A stretch of 64,000 nt of DNA, from NCBI RefSeq assembly GCF_000166055.1, contig NC_014664.1:893927-957926 (forward strand), in the 5' to 3' direction. Each line of letters opens with the position of its first letter. Position 1 is the first letter of the stretch. Position numbers and translations under genes: made by a program. Positions 17,039-26,394 of this stretch are shown piece by piece. Source of the stretch: Rhodomicrobium vannielii ATCC 17100. Lineage in GTDB: Bacteria > Pseudomonadota > Alphaproteobacteria > Rhizobiales > Rhodomicrobiaceae. The notes beneath the pieces were generated by a model, which saw only the letters and a list, made by a program, of their open reading frames with translations, did no database searches and was not told the origin of the DNA.

Positions 17039-18139
17039 CTACTGGATCTGCTCGTAGTTCTTCTTGCCCCAGCGGTAGAACACATAGGACGGAAGGTTCG
17101 GGTCGCCCTTCGCGTCGAACTTGAACTTGCCGAGCGCGGTGTCGAACTCAAGATCCTTCATCGCGACCACGACCTTGTCGCCTTCGATCGAGCCCGCCTT
17201 TTCGGCGGCCTGCGCCCAAGTCTGGATCGCCGCATAAGTGTAGACGACATAGCCTTCCGGGTTGATGCCCTTCTTTTCGAGCGCTTCCACAACTTCCTTG
17301 GCGGCCGGGTTCTTGCGCGGATCGGGCGAGAAGGTCATCATCGTGCCTTCCACGTCGTCGCCCGCGATCGAGCCGAGTTCAGTCGAGACGAGCGCATCGC
17401 CGCCGACGAGGATCGTCTTCATGCCCTGCGCGCGCATCTGGCGGATGATCAGCCCCCCCTCGGTGTGGTAGCCGCCGAGATAAACGACGTCGACGCCGTT
17501 TTGCTTCAGCTTGGTGACCACGGCGGTGTAGTCCTTCTCGCCGGGCGTGATTGCCTCGTAGAAGACTTCCTGCTTGCCGGCTGCGTTCAGCGCCTTCTTG
17601 GTTTCGTCGGCGAGGCCCTGTCCGTAAGCCGTCTTGTCATGCAGGATCGCGATCTTCTTGTCGGCGAATTCCTTTGCGAGATAGGCACCCGCGACGCCGC
17701 CCTGCTGGTCGTCACGACCGCACATGCGATAGGTGAAATCGCCTGGGCGCTCGTCGGTCAGCTTCGGGTTGGTTGAGCCGGGCGAGATCTGCACGATGCC
17801 CTGTTCATTATAGACGCTCGAAGCGGGGATCGATGAACTCGAACAGAAGTGGCCCGCTACGAACGCCACGCCGGAGGACGAGAGTTGCTCCGCCACCGCA
17901 CGCGCCTGCTTCGGGTCGCACTGGTCGTCGCCCATTTCGAGCTTGAGCTGCTTGCCGAGAACGCCGCCCTTCGCGTTGATGTCGGCAACGGCTGCCTCGC
18001 CGCCCGCCTTGAACTGGGCGCCGAAGGTCGCTTCCTTGCCGGTCATCGGCCCGGCGATCGCGATCGAGATGTCGTCGGCCCAAGCCGGAGCGGCTGCTCC
18101 TAGACCGAGAAGCGTTAAACCTGCCAGAATTGCTCGCAT
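17039..18139 (-). CDS. livK: Branched-chain amino acid ABC transporter binding protein
   Basis: A 366-residue periplasmic solute-binding protein of the Leu/Ile/Val (peripla_BP_6) family. Residues 1-21 are a Sec signal peptide ending APAWA. The mature part begins DDISIAIAGPMTGKEATFGAQFKAGGEAAVADINAKGG, the classic LivJ/LivK opening, and contains the two-lobed fold with FVAGHFCSSSS and YTAVVTKLKQNGVDVVYLGGYHTEGG. It is the last gene of the livHMGF operon, 51 bases behind the small membrane protein gene. Specificity for branched-chain amino acids is by family; related proteins bind other amino acids, amides or urea. Confidence 0.9.
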   Translation of the reverse strand: MRAILAGLTLLGLGAAAPAWADDISIAIAGPMTGKEATFGAQFKAGGEAAVADINAKGGVLGKQLKLEMGDDQCDPKQARAVAEQLSSSGVAFVAGHFCSSSSIPASSVYNEQGIVQISPGSTNPKLTDERPGDFTYRMCGRDDQQGGVAGAYLAKEFADKKIAILHDKTAYGQGLADETKKALNAAGKQEVFYEAITPGEKDYTAVVTKLKQNGVDVVYLGGYHTEGGLIIRQMRAQGMKTILVGGDALVSTELGSIAGDDVEGTMMTFSPDPRKNPAAKEVVEALEKKGINPEGYVVYTYAAIQTWAQAAEKAGSIEGDKVVVAMKDLEFDTALGKFKFDAKGDPNLPSYVFYRWGKKNYEQIQ

Positions 18140-18190
18140 TATGTCGTCCTCTCCAAGTGCTTTTTACTTATCGACTGCGGATGCGGAAGA

Positions 18191-18598
18191 TCAGTCACGA
18201 CGGGATTGCGGCGGGCTCTTGGCGTCGCGCAACGGTCGCCATGTCAGCGGGCTCGTTTCCACAGCGAGCCATCCATATTGCCGAAGCATTTGCACGGTGC
18301 GTTGCCGGGAAAACCCGATTGCCGCGAAAACGAGCAGTACAACTGCATCGACGAGATAGTAATGCAGCGATAGTAGCGAGCCTTGCGACTGACGCCAGCT
18401 TTCAAGCGTCGCACCCGCGAACAGTCCCCAATGCAGAAAGCGCACCGCCGCCGACAGCAGCATCACCTGAAGGAACGCCTGCCAGAACGGGTTCCAGCTG
18501 CGCGCCGCCGCCCGCCCGATCATGAAGGCCGCGCCGCCGCCCGCGAACACAGTCACGAACAGGAACGCCCAAGGCGATGTTTCCCAGATCACGCCCAT
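18191..18598 (-). CDS. Small membrane protein of the liv operon (DUF6867-like)
   Basis: A 135-residue protein with about three hydrophobic segments (AFLFVTVFAGGGAAFMIGRA, AFLQVMLLSAAVRFLHW, LVDAVVLLVFAAIGF). Proteins of this size and pattern are found between the permease/ATPase genes and the binding-protein gene in alphaproteobacterial liv operons; I believe the family is DUF6867, from memory. It starts 42 bases after livF and is followed by livK, so co-expression is near certain. A role as an accessory subunit or stabiliser of the LivHM permease is inference; no function is established that I know of. Confidence 0.75.
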   Translation of the reverse strand: MGVIWETSPWAFLFVTVFAGGGAAFMIGRAAARSWNPFWQAFLQVMLLSAAVRFLHWGLFAGATLESWRQSQGSLLSLHYYLVDAVVLLVFAAIGFSRQRTVQMLRQYGWLAVETSPLTWRPLRDAKSPPQSRRD

Positions 18599-18640
18599 GA
18601 AGCGGCCCCCGGAGTTTGCAGGCGGTATTCCGGCGATCCG

Positions 18641-19372
18641 TCAAGCATGAACGCCCCCTTCGAGATAGGCGGCCTTGATGTCGTCGCGCGCGAGAAGCTC
18701 GGCGGCGGGCCCCGACATCGTGATCTGGCCGTTGACCATCACATAGCCGCGATGGGCGAGCTTCAGCGCGTGGAAGGCGTTCTGCTCGACGAGGAACACG
18801 GTAAGACCCTGCCTGCGGTTCAGGTCGCGGATGACCGAAAAGATTTGCCGCACGATGAGCGGCGCGAGACCGAGCGACGGCTCATCCAGAAGGAGGAGTT
18901 TCGGTCGCCCCATGAGAGCGCGGCCAATCGCGAGCATCTGCTGTTCGCCGCCGGAAAGCGTGCCGCCGCGCTGGCCTTGTCTGCGTTCGAGCACGGGAAA
19001 CAGGCCGAAGACGGTCGCGAGATCTTCCTTGATCGAGGCATCGTCGCCGGGGCCGAGCAGCGCACCCATGAGCAGGTTTTCGTAAACCGTCATGCGCGGG
19101 AAGATGCGGCGACCCTCCGGCGACTGCGCGATGGACAGGCGCATGATCTCGTGCGTCGGCATGGCGGTGATGTCGCGGCCGTCGAACACGATGCGGCCGG
19201 AGCGCGCGCGTGGATCGCCGCAGACGGTGTTCATGAGCGTCGTCTTGCCCGCGCCGTTCGAGCCGATCATCGTGACGATCTCGCCCTCGAACACGTCGAT
19301 GTCCACGCCTTTCAGCGCGCGGATTGCGCCATAATAGGTCTCGACGCCGCGAACGGTGAGAAGCGGCTTCAT
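18641..19372 (-). CDS. livF: Branched-chain amino acid ABC transporter ATPase LivF
   Basis: A 243-residue ABC ATPase. Walker A GSNGAGKT is at residues 37-44, the signature LSGGEQQ at 139-145 and Walker B LLLLDEP at 159-165, followed by SLGLAP. The opening TVRGVETYYGAIRALKGV is characteristic of LivF rather than LivG. It pairs with LivG to power uptake through LivH and LivM at the inner membrane. Its start overlaps the livG stop by four bases, indicating translational coupling. Confidence 0.94.
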   Translation of the reverse strand: MKPLLTVRGVETYYGAIRALKGVDIDVFEGEIVTMIGSNGAGKTTLMNTVCGDPRARSGRIVFDGRDITAMPTHEIMRLSIAQSPEGRRIFPRMTVYENLLMGALLGPGDDASIKEDLATVFGLFPVLERRQGQRGGTLSGGEQQMLAIGRALMGRPKLLLLDEPSLGLAPLIVRQIFSVIRDLNRRQGLTVFLVEQNAFHALKLAHRGYVMVNGQITMSGPAAELLARDDIKAAYLEGGVHA

Positions 19373-20295
19373 GATTCCACCTCCGCGCCAACGCCTTCCA
19401 CTTCATCGTCGGGCACGCCGAGATAGGCAGCGATCACGCGCGGATCGGCGCGGATTTCGTCAGGCGTGCCCTCGGCGATCTTCTTGCCGTAGTCGAGCAC
19501 GGCGATGCGGTCGGAAATCTGCATGACGACGCCCATGTCGTGCTCGATGAGAAGGATGGACAGCGCATGCTCCTCGCGAATCTTGAGAAGCAGCGCGTTC
19601 AACTCGTGGCTTTCGCGCGGGTTGAGGCCGGCGGCCGGCTCATCGAGGCACAGGAGCACGGGATCGGTGCACATGGCGCGAGCAATTTCGAGCCGCCGTT
19701 GCGCGCCATAGGGGAGGTCGCCCGCCGGGTCGTCGGCGCGATCGACGAGACCGATCTCGCGGAGCCAGTACGCCGCCTTGTCGATGGCTGCGGCTTCGGC
19801 GCGCTTGAAACTCGCAAGGCCGAGCAACCCGCCGATGGTGTAACCCGAAGCGGCGTTCAACACCGTGTGTTGGGCGACAAGGAGGTTTTCGAGCAGCGTC
19901 ATGCCCGCGAACAGGCGGATGTTCTGGAAGGTGCGCGCAACGCGGGCGAGCCGCGCGATTTCAAAGCCCGGCATGCGTTCGAGGAGGAAGACCGCGCCCG
20001 CGCCGTTCGCCTTCGTCCACTGCTTGCCCCGGAACGTCGCTGCGGGAAGCGCTTCGAACGCCGCTTCCGAACCGTGAGCGAGTGCGATGCGCCCCTCGGT
20101 CGGCTTGTAGAACCCGGTGACGCAGTTGAAGAAGGTGGTCTTGCCAGCGCCGTTCGGGCCGATGATGGCGGTGATATCGCCACGCCTGGCGGTGAAGGAC
20201 AGCTTGTCGACGGCGACAAGGCCGCCGAAGCGCATGGTGAGATTCTCCACGCGCAGGAGATCGTCGCGAGTTGCGTCGCTTGCGCCGTCTGCCAT
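19369..20295 (-). CDS. livG: Branched-chain amino acid ABC transporter ATPase LivG
   Basis: A 308-residue ABC ATPase. Walker A GPNGAGKT is at residues 46-53, the signature-like LPYGAQRR at about 193-200, and Walker B CLDEPAAGLNP near 215-225, the LivG pattern. It is longer than the usual 255 residues because an insertion at about residues 73-115 (including FRGKQWTKANGAGAVFLLERMPG) precedes ARLARVARTFQNIRLF. The insertion is seen in other alphaproteobacterial LivG proteins and does not break motifs. The start overlaps the livM stop by one base. Confidence 0.94.
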   Translation of the reverse strand: MADGASDATRDDLLRVENLTMRFGGLVAVDKLSFTARRGDITAIIGPNGAGKTTFFNCVTGFYKPTEGRIALAHGSEAAFEALPAATFRGKQWTKANGAGAVFLLERMPGFEIARLARVARTFQNIRLFAGMTLLENLLVAQHTVLNAASGYTIGGLLGLASFKRAEAAAIDKAAYWLREIGLVDRADDPAGDLPYGAQRRLEIARAMCTDPVLLCLDEPAAGLNPRESHELNALLLKIREEHALSILLIEHDMGVVMQISDRIAVLDYGKKIAEGTPDEIRADPRVIAAYLGVPDDEVEGVGAEVES

Positions 20296-21893
20296 CAGCC
20301 GCGCCCTTCCTTGACGAAGCTGCCCGATATGTTTTTCCTCGCATTGAGGAAGGCCGACGGCGTGCGCCCGGACATGAGCCCGCGCGGTCGCCAGATCATG
20401 ACGAGCACCATGGAAAGGCCGAAAATCAGCATGCGGAAATCTTCGAGGTCGCGGAAGCGCTCGGCGCTACCGATGAGGATCACGGCCGCGATCACGACGC
20501 CGAGTTGCGAGCCGAGGCCGCCCAGCACAACGATGGCGAGCACAAGCGCCGACTCCATGAAGGTGAAGGACTCGGGGCTTATGAAGCCCTGACGCGCGGC
20601 GAAGAACGAGCCCGCGAAGCCACCGAACATGGCGCCGATGGCGAACGCGGTGAGCTTGGTCGTCACCGTGTTGATGCCGACCGACCGGCAGGCGATTTCG
20701 TCCTCGCGCAGCGCTTCCCAGGCCCGACCGATGGGAAGGCGGCGCAGACGCAATGTGATGAAGTTGGTGAGGAGCGCCAGCGCGAGGATGACATAATAGA
20801 GGAACAACATGCGGTGCAGCGGGTCGAACTTCAGCCCGAACACGCTCGCGAATGTGCCGTCGCCGGTGCGCTCGAAGGGCAGGCCGAAGAAGGTGAGCTT
20901 CGGAATCTTGTTGATGCCGTTCGGTCCGCCCGTCAGGCTCTGCCAGTTCAACAGCACGATACGAACGATCTCGCCGAAGGCCATCGTCACGATGGCGAGG
21001 TAGTCTCCGCGCAGGCGCAGCACAGGAAAGCCTAGCGTGATGCCCCACAGCGCCGCAAAAAATCCCGCGAGCGGCAGGCAGACCCAGAACGACCAGCCGA
21101 ACTGCGTCGAAATCAGTGCGTAGGTGTATGCGCCGACCGCGTAGAACGCGACATAGCCGAGGTCGAGCAGCCCCGCGAGGCCGACGACGATATTCAGCCC
21201 CCAGCCGAGCATCACGTAAATCAGGATTTGCGTCGCCGTGTCGATGGCGTAGCGCTGCGATGGCCCCGCCGTGAGCATCGGCAGCGCGAGCGCGATCAGA
21301 AGCAGCGCGATGGGAAATTCGCGCCCGAAATCGGCCGTGAAGCGCCTGAGGATGCCATGCCCGACCGCTTCATCCGGCGTTTGCCCTATGACGAGGCGCG
21401 CCGCCCGCACGATGCTCATGGCCGCAATAACAAGGAAAGTGCTTTCGCATGCGAAGGTGATGAGGTCGGTTATTGCGCCGAGGGCAGGGTGGCCAGATCC
21501 CGCTCCCGCCACCAGCGAGGCGCGGAAGCCCGGAATGCTGTAGAGCGCCAGGCCGAACGTCACGCCGACCGCGCCCGCGACCTTCAAAACCGGCAGCGCC
21601 GACGGGATCAACGAAGCGAATGTGCGCCCATCCGTCAGGCGCCGCCAGATGAAGACGTCCAGCAGAAGGCGGCCCACGGCGACGGCGGTGGCAAGCGCCA
21701 GCGCCTTGCCGAATTGCGGAATGAGAACCAGCACGCCGTTCACGGTGTCGGTGCGCAGCCCCACGATGGAGCCGAACAGCAACAGCGCGATGACGAACGT
21801 GATGCCAGCGTCTTTCAGGACGTCGGCGGTGATGTGGCCCCGGGGAAGAGTTCGGGTGACGGGCGACGTTTCGGGCTGAAGCGTGTCCGTCAT
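20295..21893 (-). CDS. livM: Branched-chain amino acid ABC permease LivM
   Basis: A 532-residue permease subunit. The conserved LivM core lies in the C-terminal 330 residues: [29 protein letters not shown], the EAA-type loop [23 protein letters not shown], and [28 protein letters not shown]. The N-terminal 200 residues are an extension with four or more hydrophobic segments, making it much longer than the 300-420 residues of many LivM proteins. It forms the membrane channel with LivH. It begins three bases after livH. Confidence 0.92.
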   Translation of the reverse strand: MTDTLQPETSPVTRTLPRGHITADVLKDAGITFVIALLLFGSIVGLRTDTVNGVLVLIPQFGKALALATAVAVGRLLLDVFIWRRLTDGRTFASLIPSALPVLKVAGAVGVTFGLALYSIPGFRASLVAGAGSGHPALGAITDLITFACESTFLVIAAMSIVRAARLVIGQTPDEAVGHGILRRFTADFGREFPIALLLIALALPMLTAGPSQRYAIDTATQILIYVMLGWGLNIVVGLAGLLDLGYVAFYAVGAYTYALISTQFGWSFWVCLPLAGFFAALWGITLGFPVLRLRGDYLAIVTMAFGEIVRIVLLNWQSLTGGPNGINKIPKLTFFGLPFERTGDGTFASVFGLKFDPLHRMLFLYYVILALALLTNFITLRLRRLPIGRAWEALREDEIACRSVGINTVTTKLTAFAIGAMFGGFAGSFFAARQGFISPESFTFMESALVLAIVVLGGLGSQLGVVIAAVILIGSAERFRDLEDFRMLIFGLSMVLVMIWRPRGLMSGRTPSAFLNARKNISGSFVKEGRG

Positions 21894-21896
21894 CGC

Positions 21897-22811
21897 CTAG
21901 ACCTTCTCCACTTCGGGGCGGCCGAGAAGGCCCGATGGCATGAAAATGAGCACGATGGCGAGGATGGAGAAGGCAGCGACATCCTTGTATTGTGCGGTGA
22001 AGTAGCCCGCCCAGAACACTTCGATGAGGCCGATGAGGAGGCCGCCCAGCATCGCGCCCGGCAGCGAACCGATCCCGCCAAGCACGGCGGCCGTGAATGC
22101 CTTGATGCCCGCTACGAAGCCCACAAAGAAGTCGATCACGCCGTAATAGGCGAGGAACATCAGCCCCGCGACGGCGGCGAGCGCCGCGCCGATCACGAAG
22201 GTGAGCGAGATCGTGCGATCCACGTTCACGCCGCAGAGCGCCGCCATCTTGCGGTCCTGCTCGCAGGCGCGCTGCGCGCGCCCGAGCGACGTGCTGTTGA
22301 TGAGGTACGAGAAGGCCGCCATCACCACCACCGTCGTCACGATGATGAGGATCTGCATGTAGGACAGGCTTACCGCGAAGCCATTGCCCTCGGACAGGGT
22401 GAAGCCACCCCGGATGACGGGCGGCAGCGGCTTCGAGCGCGCGCCCTGCGTCAGCGCCACGAAGGTTTGAAGCGCGATCGACATGCCGATGGCCGTGATG
22501 AGCGGCGCGAGGCGGAAGGAGTTGCGCAAGGGACGATAGGCGAGGCGCTCTATGGCCCAGCCCCAAAGCCCGGTTAGCGCCATGGCGATGACGAGCGCCA
22601 GAAGCAGCGCGAGCGGCACCGCCGTAACGCCGAGCGCGAACAGCGACAGGACGGCGATGAGCGCAATGAACGCGCCGATCATGAACACTTCGCCATGCGC
22701 GAAGTTGATCATGCCGACGATGCCATACACCATCGTATAGCCGATCGCTATGAGCCCGTAGATCGAGCCCAGCGTCAGACCGTTGATTAATTGTTGGGCG
22801 AAATAATCCAT
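21897..22811 (-). CDS. livH: Branched-chain amino acid ABC permease LivH
   Basis: A 304-residue permease with about eight hydrophobic segments, starting MDYFAQQLINGLTLGSIYGLIAIGYTMVYGIVGMINFAHGEVFM, a textbook LivH N-terminus. The cytoplasmic coupling loop TSLGRAQRACEQDRKMAALCGVNVD is present. It is the first gene of livH-M-G-F-DUF6867-livK. GGAA lies just before the ATG, and a palindrome at 22835-22849 sits 24 bases upstream of the start codon. Confidence 0.94.
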   Translation of the reverse strand: MDYFAQQLINGLTLGSIYGLIAIGYTMVYGIVGMINFAHGEVFMIGAFIALIAVLSLFALGVTAVPLALLLALVIAMALTGLWGWAIERLAYRPLRNSFRLAPLITAIGMSIALQTFVALTQGARSKPLPPVIRGGFTLSEGNGFAVSLSYMQILIIVTTVVVMAAFSYLINSTSLGRAQRACEQDRKMAALCGVNVDRTISLTFVIGAALAAVAGLMFLAYYGVIDFFVGFVAGIKAFTAAVLGGIGSLPGAMLGGLLIGLIEVFWAGYFTAQYKDVAAFSILAIVLIFMPSGLLGRPEVEKV

Positions 22812-22834
22812 CGAGAGTTCCGCTCAGGTGCGGC

Positions 22835-22849
22835 CGGTTTTGTAAACCG
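22835..22849. promoter_or_regulatory. Palindromic candidate operator before livH
   Basis: CGGTTTTGTAAACCG is a 6-3-6 perfect palindrome located 24 bases upstream of the livH start and about 108 bases after the ArsR-type gene stop. Position and symmetry suit a dimeric repressor. Which regulator binds, if any, is unknown; the neighbouring ArsR-type protein is the obvious candidate. Confidence 0.4.
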
Positions 22850-22956
22850 ACACGAACCCACAATGTAGTCTATTCCGGGGGGCTGCGACAACAATTACCG
22901 GCGGTGGGTCAGGGGCCAATACGCAGGATTCGTGCCGCATGGAACCGAACCGCTTG

Positions 22957-23334
22957 TCAGGCGCGGCTATCGAGAGCCTCCGCCGCCCTTCCGCGCCGCG
23001 TCGAACCCGGCGAGGCGGGCCTCTCGACGTCGAGAATGTCGAGGATTGCCCGCGCCCTCGCATTGCTGAGCGAGTAAAGGACGTGATGGCCTTGCCGTTC
23101 GGCCGCGACGATGCCATCGAGGCGCAGCCGCGCGAGATGCTGCGAGGCAAGGCTTTGCCGCAAACTCAGGCGCTCGCAAAGATCCATCACCGTATGCGGG
23201 GCCTGATCGAGAAGGCGCAGGATCTGAAGCCGGTGCGGATTGGCCAGGGCGCGCAACATGTTGGCAGCCTGCACCGGGCCGCGCCCCGCCGCGACATCCG
23301 TCTTCGGTCCGCCTGTCCTGTCGAGTTTTCCCAT
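22957..23334 (-). CDS. ArsR-family winged-helix regulator
   Basis: A 125-residue regulator of the ArsR family. The domain spans residues about 20-105: AANMLRALANPHRLQILRLLDQAPHTVMDLCERLSLRQSLASQHLARLRLDGIVAAERQGHHVLYSL. The recognition helix is around SLRQSLASQHLARL. The typical ELCVCDL metal-binding motif is replaced by DLCERLS with one Cys, so metal sensing is unlikely. It lies upstream of livH on the same strand and ends 145 bases before it, so it may control or be read into the liv operon. The effector is unknown. Confidence 0.85.
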   Translation of the reverse strand: MGKLDRTGGPKTDVAAGRGPVQAANMLRALANPHRLQILRLLDQAPHTVMDLCERLSLRQSLASQHLARLRLDGIVAAERQGHHVLYSLSNARARAILDILDVERPASPGSTRRGRAAEALDSRA

Positions 23335-23457
23335 GTCCGCGCCCCGTAAATCCTTAACTTTGTCCGTTCTGAAACTTTCTCATTGGATGATACGGGGTTT
23401 CGAACATCGCCGGTTTCAGATGTTTGCCAGAACGGTTCAAATAAACGAGAGGCATAT

Positions 23458-24807
23458 TCAGGCGCCCAAATCCTCGTCGAAAGCGCCGGGCACGTTGAAG
23501 CTTCGCTGCACGATTTGCGAAGGGCGCCCATGGAGGTGCCTTTCAAAGCCGTCATCGAGCGCGCGGGCGTAGACCGCAAGCGATGTATCCACTGCGTCAA
23601 GCGTCCGCGCGATATCGTTTGCGGTGTGCGAGTAGCAGACGGCGAGCGAAGGACAGATAATGCCGCCCCGAACCATCTCTTGCAGGAAAAGCGACCGGTA
23701 TCCTTGCGAGGGTTTGCGGTCCCGGTCGAGCGTGGCGAAGACGAGGCAGCTATCGCGGCCAACGACGGAGACATAATCGCCGAGCCCGTGACGGCGGATC
23801 GCCTGTTCGAAGCCATCGCGGAGCGAAGCGCCAAGCCGGTGCAGCGTTTCGATGACCGGTTGTTGCTTGTAGGTCTCGATGGTGGCGATGGCTGCCGCGA
23901 GCGGCCCGGTCTCCCCTCCGTGGGTCGTGGAAAGCAGGAAGACGCGCGGCTTGTCGTAGTGGTGAAAGCCGCCGAGCCGCATAAATTCGTGTTTGCCGCA
24001 TAGCGCCGACACGGAAAAGCCGTTGCCCAGCGCCTTGCCGAAAGTGCTCAGGTCGGGCTCAATGTCGTAATGCGCCTGCGCGCCGCCATTCGCCCACCTG
24101 AATCCCGTGATCATTTCATCGAGGACGAACAGCGCGCCATTGCGATGGCAGAGTTCCTTCAGCCGATGGAGGAAGTCGTCCTTCGGATCGGCGCCGCGCG
24201 ACGGTTCGAGGATGATAGCGGCGATCTTGCCGGGATAGCGGTCGAAAAGCGCCGCCGCGCCGTCGATGTCGTCATAGCGGAACGTCAGCGTCAGGTCTTT
24301 CGTCGCCTGCGGCACGCCCGCGCCCATCAGCGTCGTGCCCATGAACCAGTCATCCACCGAAAAGAACGGGTGATCCGAGCAACAGGCGACGTAATCGCGC
24401 CCGGTGTAGGCCCGCGCAAGCTTCATCGCGCCGGAGGTGGCGTCTGAGCCGTCCTTGCAGAACTTCACCATGTCCGCGCCGATGAGGCTCAGGAACTGCT
24501 CGGCGCACTCGACCTCGATCGGGCTCGGCCGCGTGAAGTTGCAGCCCTTCGCGATCTCTTTCTGCACCGCTTCCACAACGGCGGGAAAGGCATGTCCGAG
24601 CGTGACGGCCCGATTGCCCATCCCATATTCGATGAACTCATTGCCATCGACGTCCCACACATGAGCACCGCGACCACGCGCGATGAAGCCGGGCGCAAGG
24701 ACAGGATACTGATCGAGGCCCTTCGCGTAGGTGTGGCATCCTGCGGGGATGAGTTGCAGAGCTCTCGTCTGGAGCGCCTTCGATCTGGAGAAAGACTGAG
24801 CCGTCAT
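23458..24807 (-). CDS. Class III aminotransferase, glutamate-1-semialdehyde aminomutase-like
   Basis: A 449-residue PLP enzyme of the class III aminotransferase family, closest in pattern to HemL-like aminomutases. The PLP lysine is probably Lys258 in STFGKALGNG, with the preceding cofactor Asp230 in FVLDEMITGFR. WDVDGNEFIEYGMGNRAVTLGH and the phosphate-binding KDGSDATSGAMKLAR region are intact. A role in haem synthesis is unlikely, because such paralogues often sit in glycan loci and transfer amino groups on sugar or acyl precursors. It is divergent from the wzz-type gene across 396 bases and may open the polysaccharide locus. The substrate is not deducible. Confidence 0.8.
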   Translation of the reverse strand: MTAQSFSRSKALQTRALQLIPAGCHTYAKGLDQYPVLAPGFIARGRGAHVWDVDGNEFIEYGMGNRAVTLGHAFPAVVEAVQKEIAKGCNFTRPSPIEVECAEQFLSLIGADMVKFCKDGSDATSGAMKLARAYTGRDYVACCSDHPFFSVDDWFMGTTLMGAGVPQATKDLTLTFRYDDIDGAAALFDRYPGKIAAIILEPSRGADPKDDFLHRLKELCHRNGALFVLDEMITGFRWANGGAQAHYDIEPDLSTFGKALGNGFSVSALCGKHEFMRLGGFHHYDKPRVFLLSTTHGGETGPLAAAIATIETYKQQPVIETLHRLGASLRDGFEQAIRRHGLGDYVSVVGRDSCLVFATLDRDRKPSQGYRSLFLQEMVRGGIICPSLAVCYSHTANDIARTLDAVDTSLAVYARALDDGFERHLHGRPSQIVQRSFNVPGAFDEDLGA

Positions 24808-25203
24808 ATCCTGCCTCTTCCGCTGGCATCTGGTGCTAAAGAAAGTTGGTGTATCAATATAAATTAAAATTCTGCGGACATATTAACGATACCGCTTTCA
24901 TTGCAGAGGTTAACTATAAGAATGCCGTTGATGAGATCCGCGCATAGTCACTGGAACGCAATGGAATGAGTGAGTGTGATATGCAAATGGTTTTATTTTA
25001 TTTGGTTAAATGCCTTATCGCATATCCGTTGACTTGCAGTCGCTTGTGATTGTGCCTACAAGTGGACCTGCGCATACATCTGGTTTGGCCAGTTGTACGC
25101 GAAAATTGATAGATGGCTGTGTAGCGGCAAGACTCGACTGCGGCTTCAATGCCGGATCGGGGGACGATTTTGCTAGAGGCCGCGTTACTTTTTGAGTTGT
25201 CCG
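24808..25203. promoter_or_regulatory. AT-rich divergent promoter region
   Basis: This gap separates the divergent aminotransferase and chain-length-determinant genes. Base composition is clearly AT-rich (for example 24840-24890 and 24990-25015), as expected for a bidirectional promoter region. A TTGACT at 25029-25034 could be a -35 element, but no good -10 follows at 17 bases. A 61-codon ORF at 25010-25195 is not supported. Confidence 0.4.
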
Positions 25204-26394
25204 ATGCATGACGTTGTCGCCCAGTCCGACGATCGCGAGATCAATTTCAGGAAAATTCTGGCCGCGCTTTTCGCTAACGTGCGTCTCGTCCTCGCTGCGG
25301 CGGGGACAGGCGTTGTGCTCGCCGTGCTTCTCATCTTGGTCTCGAACCCGGTCTACAAGGCGACGGCGAAAGTCCTCATCGACACACGGCAACAAAACAT
25401 CCTTTCGAGCGAGGAACTGGTCAAGAGTGCCATCTTCGACACCTCCGCGATCGACACGCAGGTTGAACTTCTCACATCGGGAAGCGTGGCGCGCCGGGCG
25501 CTTGCCGACCTCTCGGAGAAATCGGCTCCCGGCGAGATGAAACGGCAAACCTTCACGGATAAGGAAATTCGCGCCTTTCTGGCCAATCTTTCGGTCGCGC
25601 GAAAAGGGCTGACCTACGTTCTCGACGTTACCTTCGCGGCGCGCAACGCCGCAGAGGCGGCCAACGCCGCCAACGTCATCGTGAAGGCCTATATCGATGA
25701 GGCTGCGAGCGCCGACATGAACGCCGCGCAAAAAGCCAACGCCTGGCTGCAAGGCCGGATCAAGACCCTCGAACCGGAGGTGATCCGGCTCGAAAAGCAA
25801 ATTCAGGACTACAAGGCCGTGAACGGACTGGTCAGCCTGGGCGAGCAGACCGTCGAGGAGCGAAATCTCGTGGAGTACATCGGCCAGCTCGGCCTCGCGA
25901 AAGCCGCGCTCGCCGAGGCGCAGGCGAAGCGCGACCTCGACCAGTCGAAAAGCGCCATGTCGCTCCAGTCGCAGGACGCCTATTCGATCGCGCGAACGAA
26001 GGTCTCCCTGATGGAGCGGGGCCTCGAAACGCTGCGCGCCGAAGTCGTCAACCGCCGGGAAAAGGAACTCCAGCTTCAGGAAATGAACCGCGAGGCGACC
26101 GCCGCGAAAGAGCTCTATGCCTCGCTCCTGAAGCGGCAGCGCGAGATTGAAGCGCAGGAAAGCCGCAGCGCCGCCTATGCCCGCGTGGTGCAGGAGGCGC
26201 TTCCCCCTGCGTGGCCGTCCTGGCCGCCCAAAGCGCTGCTTCTTCTCGCGGGCGCGTTCATCGGTTTCGTGGCGGGCACGCTCCTCGTGGTGGCAAGGCT
26301 CGTTGCGCGCTTCAGAGGGATCACGCTGCGGTCGCTTCGCCTCGCTCTCGACGGCGGCACCCCTCATGCCCCCCCTGCGGGACGCAATGCGTAA
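25204..26394 (+). CDS. Chain-length determinant (Wzz/ExoP N-terminal type)
   Basis: A 396-residue polysaccharide co-polymerase. One transmembrane helix at about residues 27-47 is followed by a Wzz domain (NPVYKATAKVLIDTRQQNIL), a long periplasmic coiled coil at about 170-330, and a second helix near 345-370 preceded by the Pro-rich PPAWPSWPPK. The tyrosine-kinase domain found in ExoP or Wzc is absent, so any kinase must be separate or lacking. It should set chain length together with the Wzy-type protein and contact the ExoF-type exporter. The ATG at 25204 was preferred to an upstream TTG. It overlaps the next gene by 8 bases. Confidence 0.85.
   Translation: MHDVVAQSDDREINFRKILAALFANVRLVLAAAGTGVVLAVLLILVSNPVYKATAKVLIDTRQQNILSSEELVKSAIFDTSAIDTQVELLTSGSVARRALADLSEKSAPGEMKRQTFTDKEIRAFLANLSVARKGLTYVLDVTFAARNAAEAANAANVIVKAYIDEAASADMNAAQKANAWLQGRIKTLEPEVIRLEKQIQDYKAVNGLVSLGEQTVEERNLVEYIGQLGLAKAALAEAQAKRDLDQSKSAMSLQSQDAYSIARTKVSLMERGLETLRAEVVNRREKELQLQEMNREATAAKELYASLLKRQREIEAQESRSAAYARVVQEALPPAWPSWPPKALLLLAGAFIGFVAGTLLVVARLVARFRGITLRSLRLALDGGTPHAPPAGRNA

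Noticed and set aside
21228-22577. 449-codon plus-strand ORF
   Set aside because: Antisense to livM and livH; dominated by Arg, His and Asp.
25010-25195. 61-codon ORF ahead of the chain-length gene
   Set aside because: No ribosome-binding site, weak composition, and it fills the only space for the divergent promoters.
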